The translations under genes were made by a program, and so were the position numbers. Under the pieces are notes generated by a model. The model worked only from the letters and a program-made list of their open reading frames with translations. It did not search any database and was not told the origin of the DNA. A DNA stretch of 64,000 bases from Macrosoma leucophasiata (Eukaryota > Arthropoda > Insecta > Lepidoptera > Hedylidae), in contig JAWQUS010000003.1 in the NCBI GenBank assembly GCA_036365455.1, forward strand, positions 3,616,001 through 3,680,000, read 5' to 3'. Of the stretch, positions 19,748-30,850 are shown piece after piece. The first letter of the stretch is position 1. The number at the start of each line of letters is the position of its first letter.

Positions 19748-20300
19748 ACTAGCTTGTGTCCGTGACTTTACCCACGTGTTCTTAAAAATTCCGTAAGGAA
19801 TCTCTGAACAGGACAGACATTCCTATATGTTACAGCCGTATATACTGTACCAGTGTTATTTTTTATGTAATGGGAGTGACAAACAAGCATGCAGTTTACA
19901 TTGATGTTAAGTGATGCCTGCAGCCTATAGACACTTACAAAAAGACCAAGGTCAAAACGCAGATGCGTTACCACTCCTAAGGTGTTATGCCCCTGTGCAG
20001 GAAATTACAGAGCCGTACATCACTACCTGACTAGAACACGATTGTGCGGAACACTACCATTTAGCAAGTATATTATAGGTAAATAAAATACACAAGAAAA
20101 AAAACGTACGTTTATTTATCCTAAGTGGTATAATATACCTTTTTAATTAGTAATACTGTTTTCCAAAAGTAGAATTATGCCTACGCCCGCGAGCTCCGTC
20201 ACTGGAGCTCTACCATCACGAAAAGTACAAAATTTCATCGAAATCCGTCCAGTCGCTTTAACGTGATTGATCAACAAACAAATAGTTGTATAAATAATCT
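19748..20300 (-). mobile_element. Hel fragment interrupted by repeat A1
   Basis: The left piece starts ctagcttgtgtccgtgactt (19751 on). The right piece (20224-20300) has tttcatcgaaatccgtccag and gattgatcaacaaacaaat, the usual interior of such elements. An A1 copy lies between. Confidence 0.5.
19858..20221 (-). repeat. Repeat A1 interrupted by a 92-bp local repeat
   Basis: 19858-20080 covers the poly-A side to caagtatatt. 20178-20221 resumes atgcctacgcccgcgagctc and ends ctctaccatcac. The interrupting piece recurs at 20.68 and 20.94 kb. Confidence 0.75.
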
Positions 20301-21005
20301 TCTTACCATTTATAGTCTAACTGGAGCAATGTACCTACCTAATATAGGACATACGAGTATTCAAGTCTTAGTAATACCGAACATAGAGGTTATTAAACAA
20401 AGTCAGCTTAGTTTGAACATTGTTTTGGACACCGCACCGTTTCACAGATAATAATAATAAATTGTATTCCACTTCAGAGACATACAACATAATTGACCTA
20501 CTGAAGAATCTTAATTGTAGCCTGTGAATATTAATGCATAAAAAAATATTTAAATCGGTACAGGCGTTTTCAAATTATCGGTGAAAATAAATTTTAAAAA
20601 AATCTGACGAATTGATAACCTCTCCTTTTTTTCCAAGTCGGTTGAAAAGAATTCCAGTCTACTATTTCATAGAAACACACAAGAAAAGTTATTTTATATT
20701 TATCCTTAGTGGTTCAATATACCTTTTTAATTAGTAATGCTGTTTTCCAAAAGTAGAATGACTTATTGCTGGGCAAGTCTTTTTTCCTGCAATATTGTTT
20801 TTCGGACAGTGCACCGTTCCATAGACGTTAAATATACGCCAGCTCAGTACACCTAATTTACCTACTAAAGAGTCATAGTTGTATTCCATCCTGAGAATAT
20901 AAATGCACAAAAAGAAGCCTCTGTCTACTTTTTTAAATTTCTTTATATTTAACCTTAGTGGTTCAGCATACCTTTTTATTTAGTAATGCTGTGTTCCAAA
21001 AGTTC
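20085..21005. repeat. Degraded local tandem repeats
   Basis: tttttaattagtaa followed by gctgttttccaaaagtagaa occurs at about 20140, 20725 and 20980. gcaccgtttcacag and gcaccgttccatag at 20432 and 20811 keep the same spacing. The units are unequal (about 585 and 250 bp). Confidence 0.55.
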
Positions 21006-21475
21006 ACCGCCAAGCTCTCTCCAAAGTCAGCAAAAATCCGCTACTTAGCATTTTACAACTAGAAAGAATACATTAACAGCACTCCTAGGGTACGTAAATG
21101 AAGTGAACGAGTGAAAACTTTGATATTTCAGCTTATTTCGTATTCTATGTAAAGAATTTGCTACTTCGGATGACACTTGGCTTTTTATAAATCTGTGACA
21201 CTTGTCTGTTTATAAATGTCTCCGAACTCCGAATTTATGAAAGTTAACCTATCTTGTCAATAATTATAAATATTCTCGTTGCTCCAGCGACTGGCGGTAA
21301 GTGAAAGTAATATATATTATACATTAACCAATTAGAGTACGCCAATTAAAAAACGGCCGTGTCTATGCCCATTAGATGGCGCTACTATCACTGCCGTCTA
21401 TTGGACCATCAGAAACTTAGTAAAACCAAATTAATAATCCCTAGAGACAAATTGATAGGTACAAAAACTAGATAG
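21006..21475. other. Unassigned stretch
   Basis: No repeat recognised; a phrase attagatggcgctactatca occurs near 21375. Confidence 0.45.
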
Positions 21476-21545
21476 AGGCACCACCGCATTATCTGCCGCC
21501 AAATGGTAGTGTTCAGTACTATCGTGTTCCAGAGACATAATAACT
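21476..21545 (+). repeat. Repeat A2 fragment
   Basis: aggcaccaccgcattatctg, cgccaaatggtagtgttcag, then a jump to agagacataataac. Confidence 0.65.
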
Positions 21546-22336
21546 TTTGGCGGTTTAACTGTGGAGTTGCCATATTGAAGGTTATAGCGTGTTCAGGTTG
21601 TGGAGGACGGATAATGAGTAGAACCATATTGGTAATCGCCATATAATGCGGAATTTACACTGTTACATATTTGCGGTTACTTTAGGCGGGTTGAGGTGCG
21701 TATGCGCGGCTCTAAGGTGTAGGGACAACTGACTACGCAACGCTAAGTTAAGCTTGCGACGCCGTCCGGATGTTTATATTATAATGCTTAATAATGTGAC
21801 GCTACAAAGGATTAAAATTCAAAGGAACTACATGCTTGATTGCCACCTTTGTTACAAAATAAACCGAAACAGAAAGTGACTGTGTTTTGTCACTCTTGAA
21901 TATTTGCCATAGTTCTATAAATCTTACGGGTCGGTCACGGTCTTGACAATAATAAATATCAGGTGCCCAAAATGAACAACAAAAAGGAATAACATAAGAC
22001 TTACTCTATTGCTGTTAATTTCCATAATATACTCGTAAGCGTTTTAACTAAGAAAATATTTCAAGCGAAATGCACTGTTTGCATATTAAAGTTGCCGTAA
22101 TTTTGAAGCAAAATCCTGACTTGATGTAAAGAATGTTAAAATCTGCAAGATTCTTAAGATGCAAATTACTGGAAAAATTTAATGAGTTGCTTCCAGGAGT
22201 TTCATTCTTCAGCTATCGTTTTTGGTGAATCTTTTATGATAAAGGATCTTGCGCGGGAGATTACAGTTCAAATTGTTGTTAATATTTATTTAAGGATTGA
22301 AGTAACCTGTCATATTTTACCACGCAGTAACTTCAA
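21546..22336. other. Unassigned, one A tail scrap
   Basis: 21815-21860 reads ggaactacatgcttgattgc then accttt, a repeat A2 tail. Otherwise nothing is recognised. Confidence 0.45.
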
Positions 22337-22520
22337 ACGTAACTTCACGCCTGTAATCCCCGAAGGGGTAGACAGAGGTTAATGCATGTATTCAATCATA
22401 CATGCAAACACCCACGATTCGCCGGTTACATTTAGGCCCATGTAACAGGTGGCGAGCCTATTGACATCTCCGGGTACATTACCGAACTTCGAGGTACTGG
22501 GAAACTTCCAGAAAATGGAA
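22337..22520 (-). repeat. SINE-B, head-less copy
   Basis: Contains the hairpin tail (ccccgaaggggtag) through ccagaaaatgga, then stops. The tRNA head is missing (5' truncation). Confidence 0.85.
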
Positions 22521-22527
22521 TAAATAA

Positions 22528-22804
22528 ACGTAACTTCACGCCTGTAATCTCCGAAGGGGTAGGCAGAGGTAAATGCATGCATTCAAACATACATGCAAAC
22601 ACCCACGACTCGCCGGTTACGTTTTTGGCCCATGTAACAGGTGGCGAACCTGTTGCCATCTCTGGGCACATTACCAAACTCCGAGGGACTGGGAAACTTC
22701 CAGAAAATGGAAAAATCCCAATAGAACCAGAGATAAAGGATTTTAAACCGTTATCTCTGACAGTCCCCGACCCGGGAATCGAACCCGGGACCCCCAGCGC
22801 AGTA
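22528..22804 (-). repeat. SINE-B, second adjacent copy
   Basis: Same orientation as the copy to its left, from cgtaacttcacgcctgtaat to gggaatcgaacccgggac and cagcgcagta. The A-box end is truncated. Confidence 0.88.
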
Positions 22805-22814
22805 ATTTAATAAG

Positions 22815-22905
22815 CCATACATTACCATACTTCCATTTGGTGGCATATAGATTAGGTTATGAGTTGGTGCCTATACCGTCAAGCTCCGAAACATAAACCA
22901 GTAAA
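22815..22905 (-). repeat. Repeat A2, 5' third
   Basis: ccatttggtggcatatagat through aaaccagtaaaaat. Confidence 0.65.
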
Positions 22906-22989
22906 AATATTACGCGTATTTCAAAGACTTTTAGGCTCATTTGAAAATTTCGATTAAAAAGCGGTTAGCTATTAAAAGGTTATCCAAAC

Positions 22990-23710
22990 ACTTTACTACG
23001 AGTAGTTTCAGGTTCCACTTCAATTAACATCTTGTTGTACATAAACGTTTTTGTAGGCGGATCTGGCGAAATAATTTGACAGCTCACTTCACACCACACT
23101 CCGCCTCACTTTGATGAGGTGGCAGATTGAACCACATTTGTAAAGGGTTGTGTACAATTAAACGAAATTTCCAGTTCAGCGGTTCGTAAACAAACGTGAA
23201 GCATTTTATTTTTTTTTATTTTGAATATCTAACATTTTAAGTGGCCAGGTCTAAGGTTAGTGCAAATCTGACAAGTAAGACTAACGGTAAAACTGATGAT
23301 AGAAAGCTTTTAAAAATCCACTGTTCATCCCCACACACTTCCACTCTGTTTCCACCAAAAAAATGTTATGTAAACATGTTAGGTACAGCTTACAGGTTTC
23401 TCTTCAATTAACAGTATGCGAAACAATTTGACAGCTCACTTCACACCACACTACGCCTCACTTTGATGAGGTGGCAGATTGAACCACATTTGTAAAGGGT
23501 TGTGTCCAATGAAACGTTATCTTTTAAACTGATCACCAAATTTCCAGTTCAGCGTTACATAAACGCGGAGGTGAAGTTAAAGCCATTCCGATTGGTGAGA
23601 CTATTATTGAAAATGTTGATATTATGTAGAAAGTTACTCTGCCTTACGTTGATGAAAGGGCAGATGGAATCACATTTGTAAAAGGTTGTGTGCAGTAAAA
23701 AATTGTTTGT
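22990..23710. repeat. Three-unit local tandem repeat
   Basis: tttgacagctcacttcacac, ctttgatgaggtggcagatt and cacatttgtaaagggttgtg recur at about 23076 and 23416. A shorter, more diverged unit is at 23640-23695. Units one and two share about 100 nearly identical bases; the period is about 340 bp. Confidence 0.75.
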
Positions 23711-24883
23711 GATTGTTATTGCATTGTTGGCAACTTACAGGCTGGCTTTTTATTCGGTGATTACTATTATCGATTATTATTACCAATAGTGTTAAAGTGG
23801 CCCCCATGTTTGGAATTAATAAACAGGTTTGGGTCAGTTATATACAAATATGTACCAATTTGTGAACAAAGTTAGCATATTTGATAAAAATTGCCTTAAA
23901 TAGACGGACATATAGATGTCTGTCGACGATCAAAAAAGGGTTCCGTTTTTCGTTTCGAAGGACGGAGCCCTAAAAATCAGTAAAACAGTCAATTTATTTA
24001 AAATCAAATTATACCTATTACATAAGTACATTTGGTTCGTGAATAACAAAACGACAAAAGCGATACATTATCATTACTTATGAAAAGAAATAATTGATAA
24101 GTTGGCGGTACACAGATTATTATTTTTTTTTACCTTCCGTGCTAGTCGAAACTGTGTTACGGCTAGGTAAGAATCTCGCCCAAGCATATTCAATTATAAC
24201 CGATAGAACTTAGAAGCTAATTTCCAATGTACTTCATATTTATAGAATACGATACATGTCGATAACCAGTTTCGATCATGCTTAACGCTGTAGTATACGC
24301 AAAACAATCAGATAGTGCTATGTATAATTTTAAGGTACAGTGAGAAATTTATTAAAATTTTGTTATACACCACACCACGATACCATGTTACCACATGTCT
24401 AAAAGTCCCCTTACGTCGTAAGAAGCTAATTTCACTGTGTTATCTTACAGCTGAAAGACAAACGAGTATACGTTTAAAAGCCTCGTTGGGGTTAAAATTA
24501 ACCCCATCTATTAGTTCTGTTTAACGACACGTGCGCGTCGAGTAACCAAATGTTTACTTTGGGGACCAAAGACGGGCGTAGAAATATACTGTGACTTTAA
24601 TGGTGCTATTCTTCAACTTTGAGAGCAATACGTTTAAAAAGCAAAGAAATACACGAAAAAACAGGTAATAGTGGGATGCGGATACGAGCGTAAAGGCATC
24701 TTGGTTTTTAAAAAAAAATAATTTATAGCAGTGCAAAATAATAATATGGCGATTGGCTTTACACAACCTATAATAGATGTCTTTATTGAGTTTAAGATGG
24801 CATTAATAAACCTGAGAGCATTATTGATCATTGCATTATGGTTGTGAATAAATTTATTCTATTTAATAAATAATTAATTCAAT
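23711..24883. other. Unassigned, with repeat J end scrap
   Basis: 23905-23975 has gacggacatatagatgtctg, agggttccgtttttcg and acggagccctaaaaat, the end of repeat J. The remainder is AT-rich without a credible frame. Confidence 0.45.
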
Positions 24884-25375
24884 AAAAGAGATGTTGCGAG
24901 CTCGGCTCTGGTTCGTACATGTAAAATGAAAAATGGGTAAATTAAAGAAGAATCCGAAAATAATTTTTTTTTATATTATTACAATTATTTCATTCAAGAA
25001 TATATTTTGGAGTTACAACCTTTAAATCGAACGATTTTATCATTTTCAACCATGTTCAAAATGGCGGCGATACAGCCGACGCTTGGGATAGTACATAGGT
25101 AGATAAAACAAAAATAATCGATTTTGATAGTATTTATAAAATATTACTTTTTTCTCCAGATGTCATGAAAATGTCAAAATGACATCGCCCGCCATATTCG
25201 CCATGTTCGTTTTGAGTTGCAATTCTAACTGCATATAATGTTTTGTAACTGCAAACAAAGCTAAATAAGTGAAAATATGCAGTTAAAAAAACGTTTTTAT
25301 ATTGATTTTGCCTGTTAATGATGTTGTGTACAATACATGGCCGGAGGTCCAAACATTTTTGCAACATCTCCTTTT
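24884..25375. mobile_element. MITE-K copy 1, about 490 bp
   Basis: Inverted ends agagatgttgc and gcaacatctcctttt. An aataaa-type direct repeat flanks it (24881-24886; 25376-25381). The interior (aaaatggcggcgatacagcc; atgacatcgcccgccatatt) is shared with the copy at 53.1 kb. No transposase. Confidence 0.7.
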
Positions 25376-25411
25376 AATAAATTTCTACAAATTTTTGGTT
25401 TTTATTACGGA

Positions 25412-25649
25412 CTAGCTTACCCGGCAAACTTCGTATTGGCTCACAATGAAATCATGTGTCAAAGATTTTATAGATACGGACTATTTGTATGGAAAAATGA
25501 AATTATAGTTTTTACTATTTCCCTTCACTTTCTTCATATTTTCTTACCATTTAAAGCTTTCCTGAACTTCCAAAAATCATTCAAAACCAAAATTAGTTAA
25601 ATCGGTCCAGCCGTTCTCAAGTTTTAGCAAGACTAACGAACAGTAATTG

Positions 25650-25695
<46 letters not shown>
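25412..25695 (-). mobile_element. Hel element with TA expansion
   Basis: The CTAG end is at 25412 (ctagcttacccggcaaact) after an A. The 5' end has grown into about 40 bases of TA repeat (25652-25695). Internal blocks match 11.6 and 15.0 kb copies. Confidence 0.7.
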
Positions 25696-25697
<2 letters not shown>

Positions 25698-26247
25698 CGT
25701 GTAGCGTACCGATATATGGAGGAAGCTATATGGTCGAAGATGATTACCCACACGTTGCAAGCACTTGGGTATAAAGACTCTTCATTAAAGTTGATATCAA
25801 CTAACAAGTTTACTGTTGCTGAGATTTCACTTGTATATTTATCCATAAATATACAAATAAAAGGTCAATAATCAGAAATGATTGAACATAAATTCACTAC
25901 AACACAGGGTCACATAACAATGACATCAAAATCGAAGCACCGCAGTCTGTTGAAGTTCACAATTGGAAATAATGGACATAACCTCAAACCAACCGTATAA
26001 TCGTAAGGTGAATGACATTCATAGATCCCAGCTTTAGATTGTAAGGACAAAAGGTAATATCTGAATAGCGACCCTTGAGTGAGGTATATTCTGTCAAACA
26101 CCATATTTCATTTGATTAGGCAGTCAGTTTTGGTGGTTCTAAGCCTTTGAAATGTGATTAAAATTTACTTTGAATTTCAAGATGCTTTGGCTTGTTAAGA
26201 TTTTCAGTGAGGACTACAATATACTTAATAGATGTTTACTAGTCTTA
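25696..26247. other. Unassigned stretch
   Basis: No recognised repeat; the short frame at 25910-26104 on the minus strand has no motif. Confidence 0.45.
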
Positions 26248-26382
26248 CGGCCAAATACTCAAACGTCTCTTAAATCTAAGTGGGACTTAAAAGACTTCTG
26301 TCTTTATAATACACGTTCAAACGATAGAGAGAGCGCACATTTGAGGGCTGCTTAAAATTGAGTGACGTTTGAGTATTCGGCC
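26248..26382. mobile_element. MITE-T copy 2, 135 bp
   Basis: cggccaaatactcaaacgtc at the left and gacgtttgagtattcggcc at the right, with the shared centre aaaagacttctgtctttata. Confidence 0.8.
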
Positions 26383-26385
26383 ATT

Positions 26386-26830
26386 GGAGTTCCAGTGTCG
26401 GAGCTTGTTGACATTGGGTAGGGTTGACAATGCATTTGTATTTTGACCTCCGGTTTATGTGCAGATGTCATAGAGCAACACGGGCTACCGGCCGCGGCGG
26501 ACAGGAGGGGAGTAGCCATATGCAGGCTTTCCCCTGTGTCAAAATGCAAGCACAAGTGTGCCTATGCCTGTCGCCTAGATGTTCAAATGTGTGCGTGAAA
26601 TTGTTTACGTATTTTGTTAAAGTCAACATGGGAGTTTCGTAGTAATAGACGATTTTTGTAGTGTGTGTATCACGCGTATTTTTTACCCCCGCAAAAAATG
26701 ACAGACTGTTTTTCATCGGTAATACGCGCTATGGCTACTCCACTCCGGTCCACCGCGGCCGATGGCCCGTGTTGCTGGGTGGTAGGTCAAAAGACTGCAT
26801 ACTTGTTTGCCACCGTAAAACAAAAAAAAA
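26386..26830 (+). repeat. Repeat A2 interrupted by MITE-G
   Basis: gagttccagtgtcggagctt to gtgcagatgt (26468), then after the MITE gactgcatacttgtttgcca and an A-run. A central deletion removed most of the middle. Confidence 0.65.
26469..26778. mobile_element. MITE-G copy 2
   Basis: catagagcaacacgggctac at the left; gatggcccgtgttgct at the right. The right terminus is mutated and the 8-bp duplication is lost. Orientation is opposite to copies 1 and 3. Confidence 0.8.
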
Positions 26831-26835
26831 CTTAG

Positions 26836-27053
26836 TAGTATGGCCTCATAATATCTATCACGGAGACAACACGTAAGGTCTCAGGAGTGATAACGCATCT
26901 GCATTTTGGAACTATGTCTTTGTGTAGATATTTAAAGGCTGCAGTCATTATATACAACATCCATGTGAACTGCATGCTTATTTTCCACTTTTGTCACATA
27001 AAACAACCATGTGAACTGGATGATTGTTTCCCACCTTCGCTATATAAAAAGAA
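26836..27053 (+). repeat. Repeat A2, 3' half with tail duplicate
   Basis: gtatggcctcataatatcta to gtcacataaaac, followed by a second tail-like unit ccatgtgaactggatgattg. Confidence 0.7.
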
Positions 27054-27214
27054 TACATCTTTATTTATGTCGAAACGGAATGTGGTCATCCAAAATAAAC
27101 GTGACGTTTTCAATTATTGCGGAAGCGAAAGGCTTCAGAAAGTTGTAGAACGACCCGAGAAACACTGGGCAACCCCTTTGCCCTATCTAGGGGACTTGAG
27201 ACATTAAGTCAATG

Positions 27215-27494
27215 TTATGTAATGGAAGTGGCAAACTAGCATACAGTTCACATTGATGTTAAGTGATGACTGCAGCCTACAGACACCCACACAAAGACCA
27301 AGGTCAAAATGCAGATGCGCTACCGCTCCTGAAGCTTAAGTTGTTATGCATCTGTGCCGGAAATTACAGGGCTGTACATTACCACCTGACCGGAACACGA
27401 TAGTGCTGAACACTACCATTTAGCGGCAAGTATATTAGGTAATGCGATGGTGCCTACGCCCGCGAACCCCATCACTGGAGCTATACCACCAGTA
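27215..27494 (-). repeat. Repeat A1, full length
   Basis: ttatgtaatggaagtggcaa to ctataccaccagtaa; the T-run has been lost. Confidence 0.9.
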
Positions 27495-27527
27495 AGATGT
27501 TTATGGATTGCAATATTCACATTAGGC

Positions 27528-27832
27528 TTCAGAGGTAGCAGGCCACTACTACTACACTGGGATCCTGGGTTCGAGCCTCGGGTCGGCGACTGTCAGAAGT
27601 AATGGTGTAAAATTCGTTATCTCTGATTCTATTGATATTTTTCAATTTTTAGGAAGTTTCCCCATACCTCGAAGTTTAGTAATATGCCCGGAGATGTCAA
27701 CATGCTTGCCAGCTCTTACATGGGCCAAAACGTCACCGGAGAATCGTGGGTTCCGGAGATGTTTGCGTGTATGCTTGAATGCATTTACCTCTGCCTAGCC
27801 CTTCGTGGATTACAGGCGTGTAGTTACGAAGT
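27528..27832 (+). repeat. SINE-B, A-box end lost
   Basis: Starts gaggtagcaggccactac with B box gggttcgagcctcgg. The tail hairpin is mutated (agcccttcgtggattac), ending gtgtagttacgaagttac. Confidence 0.85.
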
Positions 27833-28213
27833 TACATACAATTCCAACAATCTATTAGTATTCTTGGTATCACATATTTTGCGTATTTTTTTCTAGTCAA
27901 ACATTCTATTTGTCCATTTGAATCATTTACAATATTCACGGACCTTTTAGTCTACGTATTACTAATATTTTTTGTTTGACTTTATTGATATTGATAGAGG
28001 ATCGTAGACAGCTTGTGATAGAAAATTTACCGTCTTCCAGACCTTCGTTTATAACGATCTATTTATGATGACAGTCGTTCATTTTTTATAGGGATATAGT
28101 TTTATTGGAAACTCAGCAGAGTGACAAAGGTTGAGGCAAAAATTATTATTTTATTCATGGGTTTTCCATGTACGGTAAATAGACTCATTGTCATAAATAT
28201 GTTGAAATATGTA
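27833..28213. other. Unassigned stretch
   Basis: No feature recognised. Confidence 0.5.
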
Positions 28214-28466
28214 CAGTGCTCATCAAGAAATAATGCACATCGGGCCTATGAAAGTGACAATCGGCTAGTTTCGGCTTCATAGAGCGTTATCTCTGTTGCA
28301 AACAGCCTACGTAAGCATCCGAAGTCCGGTATTGGTCAAAACTTGATCAAAATGGTCGACAAACGTCAAATAGGTAAGGTGCGAAAGAGATAAAGCTCTG
28401 TAGGTTCGAAATAAGCCGACATCCCTTCCTGAGGTCGATGTGCATTAATTCTTGTTACTGTAACTG
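28214..28466. mobile_element. MITE-P copy 1 (Tc1/mariner-like, 253 bp)
   Basis: Termini CAGTGCTCATCAAG and, inverted, CAGTTACAGTAACAAG, flanked by TA on both sides (28212-28213, 28467-28468). Sub-terminal arms of about 60 bp pair (aatgcacatcg, gtgacaatcggctagtttcg). TA target and CAGT start suggest the Tc1/mariner group. Confidence 0.75.
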
Positions 28467-28510
28467 TATTTATCTGTCGTCACTTCATAAATATTTGTAA
28501 AAATTGCTTT

Positions 28511-28566
28511 TCAATCAAAAATGACCCGTTTGGTCTAGGTAGACCATACGGGTCATTTTTGATTGA
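28511..28566. repeat. Near-perfect 27-bp hairpin
   Basis: Arms 28511-28537 and 28540-28566 pair with one mismatch around a two-base loop gg. Not related to the other families seen. Confidence 0.9.
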
Positions 28567-28594
28567 AAGCTTATCTATTGCGCTCGTCGATAGA

Positions 28595-28770
28595 ATATAC
28601 CATAATCGCCACGCTTGGCATTCGGATTGGCGATCGCAGCGGTGGTAGTTTTATCGCAGGATCCTGACCATCCCGTTGTTGTACAGACTGAATGGTTTGA
28701 CTAACATTGTTGAGTTAACTGACTGCACTAGCGAAAGAATTGTCTTCCACTAGTTGATGGTCCTCGCGAC
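28595..28770 (+). repeat. Repeat F copy 2
   Basis: ataatcgccacgcttggcat, tagttttatcgcaggatcct and gttaactgactgcactagcg. Confidence 0.7.
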
Positions 28771-29441
28771 CCGATGAATAGTCGAATGCTGCATAATCGT
28801 TGCATGTTCCATTTCACACTTAATCGCATTGGCAGTTTAAGTTCAGAAACGACTCACAATATGAGTCCAATCGTTCGAACATATCAGGTTTTCTCATCCA
28901 TTGACCGCTGAATGCGGGACAGGGGTCGATTATCAAAATTGATCGATAAAACGTTTAATTTTCATTTAGTTTGGAATCTTTGACTGTTTTTAGCTTAAAT
29001 TCGTCCAACAACCCAATAATCCACTTGGCATTCGTCAAGAAATTTGAATAAATGAAAAAATTGTTTAGTGTTTTACTCTTTCCTTCTGTAGAGTAAATTT
29101 GGGACAGAGTGTATGCAATTATTTACACATTCATGCATAATTGTTTTCACCCGTGATTCACCAGTTACGCTTTTTCAGTGTCTTCCAAGTAACAGGCGGT
29201 GAGCCCTTTTCATCGGACATACTACTTAACTCCGACAATATCTCTTTTTCGGAAGATTCTATAACTCTTTACTAACATTTGATTAGTCCGTGAAGCGTTA
29301 GTCAAAATAATTATCTTTAAACCATTAACCTATCAAGACTTTTCACCCACGAAGGTTTCGTCTACTTTATTTTTTGTTTTTCGAGCTAGACCCCTGGCCT
29401 AATAAGCCAACCACAAACTCTATCTAACAAATTAGACATAA
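28771..29441. other. Unassigned, with degraded SINE-B
   Basis: 29120-29240 (acccgtgattcaccagttac, agtaacaggcggtgagccc) is a heavily degraded minus-strand SINE-B. Nothing else recognised. Confidence 0.45.
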
Positions 29442-29783
29442 AAATGGATTCCATTCGAAACTTTTTCTAATGACTTTAAAAATACAGCCCAAAAGTGTTT
29501 ACGGTCGATTTGTTTGGAATTGCTTTCAACAACACGCGACGGAAATTATGATATCGGGAGCAATCGACTCAAAAATAATAGTATTATTTACAAGAAGGCT
29601 ACGATGGACTTAATTCGTTTTAGTGCTGAACTTTCTGTGTTTTTCCTTTCAATGTTTGGGAAAATTTATATTCTACGACAAAACAAAATAAGTTCTAAAA
29701 CATCTTTTGTGGCACCAATCCCGTTAGTATTCATTGTGTTCATGTTTTTTGTAATTTTTTTATTCAATCTGATTTATTAATTT
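29442..29783 (+). other. Open frame of 113 codons, coding status doubtful
   Basis: The frame is open from 29442 to the TAA near 29778 but has no early ATG (first Met codon near residue 59). The C-terminal 25 residues are hydrophobic (PLVFIVFMFFVIFLFNLIY). No family motif is seen and the base composition is that of the AT-rich surroundings. A cag at 29485-29487 could be an acceptor, but it lacks a good pyrimidine tract. Chance is the simplest explanation. Confidence 0.15.
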
Positions 29784-29839
29784 TATAAAATATTTCGCAA
29801 TAAAACATGCTAGTGACTTAAATTGCTATAATAATATAT

Positions 29840-29995
29840 TGCTGTCGCCATAAAGCAACGCAATAAAATGTGAAGGAAAAATTTGACCAATCAGACGTGG
29901 ACTTCGGTAGCTCAGTTGCAAGAGTGGCTGGACTAGATTCCCAGTAATCGCGAGTTCGAGTCTCGCCTGAAGCCAAATTTTTCTTTCCATTTTAC
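29840..29995 (+). repeat. Repeat C with tRNA-like core
   Basis: The tRNA-like core (about 29899-29973) has D-arm ggtagctcagttgcaagag and T-arm gcgagttcgagtctcgc. The anticodon arm gctgg...cccagt closes a nine-base loop instead of seven, so it is not a working tRNA. Flanks ccataaagcaacgcaat and caaatttttctttccatttt are shared with copies at 43.2 and 50.5 kb. Confidence 0.7.
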
Positions 29996-30034
29996 TTTAT
30001 AAAATAATCTGATTTAAGTAAACAATTCACATGT

Positions 30035-30795
30035 ATGTATCTTCACGCCAGGTCCCTAACGGGGTAGGCAGAGAGTGTAGAGCGCCAGACATCCCGGTTC
30101 TGACAAACCTCTCGTGCCTCGTCTACCTTCATCATTCTCTTCATACATGCACGCCGATTCCTAAGACTTTTGACCCCACCATCAGACAGAACTCGACCTA
30201 TTTGGTCATGGTAGGTCAGCCTTGGTCTTCCTGGGCCTCTGCAACCATCCACATTCGCATTGTATATCTGTTTAGTCATTCGCTCATTCGACATTCTTTC
30301 TATATGCCCGAACCATCGGAGCATGCCTTTTTTCATTTTTACACCGATACTATCATTCACACAAAGTCTCTTTCTTACATCTTCATTACGAACGCGATCG
30401 GTGAGTGATACACCGCAGATCTTGCGCAAAGATCTCATCTCGACCGCGTTCAACTTTCTTTCATGCTCTTTCCTGCATACCCAGCTCTCGCTTCCATATA
30501 AAAGCGTTGGAGTAAGTACAGCATTATGTACGGCTAGTCGAGCCCGCTGGCTGAGATGTTTCGATTCTAGCAGCTTACCCAACGCTCCATTCACGCAATT
30601 CCCAGCAAGCACTCTTCTTTCTATGTCAGTGGTGTACCTACCATCCTTGCTAAAAGCACATCCAAGATATACAATTTCATCAACCTGTTCTAACACTGCA
30701 TCATCTACTACTACCCTTGCATTTGTTCTCTGTTCATCTCTTTCAAATACTAATACTTTAGTTTTATCCACATTCAATTGTAAGCCTTTCTCCAT
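30035..30795 (-). mobile_element. LINE-N copy 1, 5'-truncated, 761 bp
   Basis: A perfect 13-bp duplication acaattcacatgt flanks the copy (30022-30034 and 30796-30808). The 3' end is an ATAC-type tail (minus strand gaagatacatacat) rather than poly-A. This is a normal target-primed, 5'-truncated insertion. Confidence 0.93.
30043..30795 (-). pseudogene. LINE-N ORF2, C-terminal 250 residues
   Basis: The frame is intact from the truncation point to the stop. Order of motifs: GLQLNVDKTKVLVFE (end of the reverse transcriptase palm/thumb), LLYGSESWV, EMRSLRKICGVSL, MLRWFGHIERM, GRPRLTYHDQIG, and the C-terminus VYPVRDLA-like. This layout is typical of non-LTR reverse transcriptases of the RTE/CR1-like groups; I cannot fix the clade. 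The upstream residues MRHLSLTHVNC are encoded by the target duplication and host DNA, not by the element. The endonuclease and catalytic palm are missing, so it is inactive. The opposite-strand 200-codon frame is a shadow. Confidence 0.85.
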
Positions 30796-30850
30796 ACAAT
30801 TCACATGTGTAAGTGATAAATGTCGCATATATATGTATAAGTATCAACTT

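Noticed and set aside
22379..22810. Overlapping frames of 67-81 codons
   Set aside because: All read through SINE-B copies; the same peptides recur wherever the SINE occurs.
25337..25600. 87-codon plus-strand frame
   Set aside because: Joins the end of MITE-K to a Hel element; not a conserved protein.
29899..29973. tRNA gene
   Set aside because: Nine-base anticodon loop, mutated D-arm, and membership of a dispersed repeat family argue against a functional tRNA.
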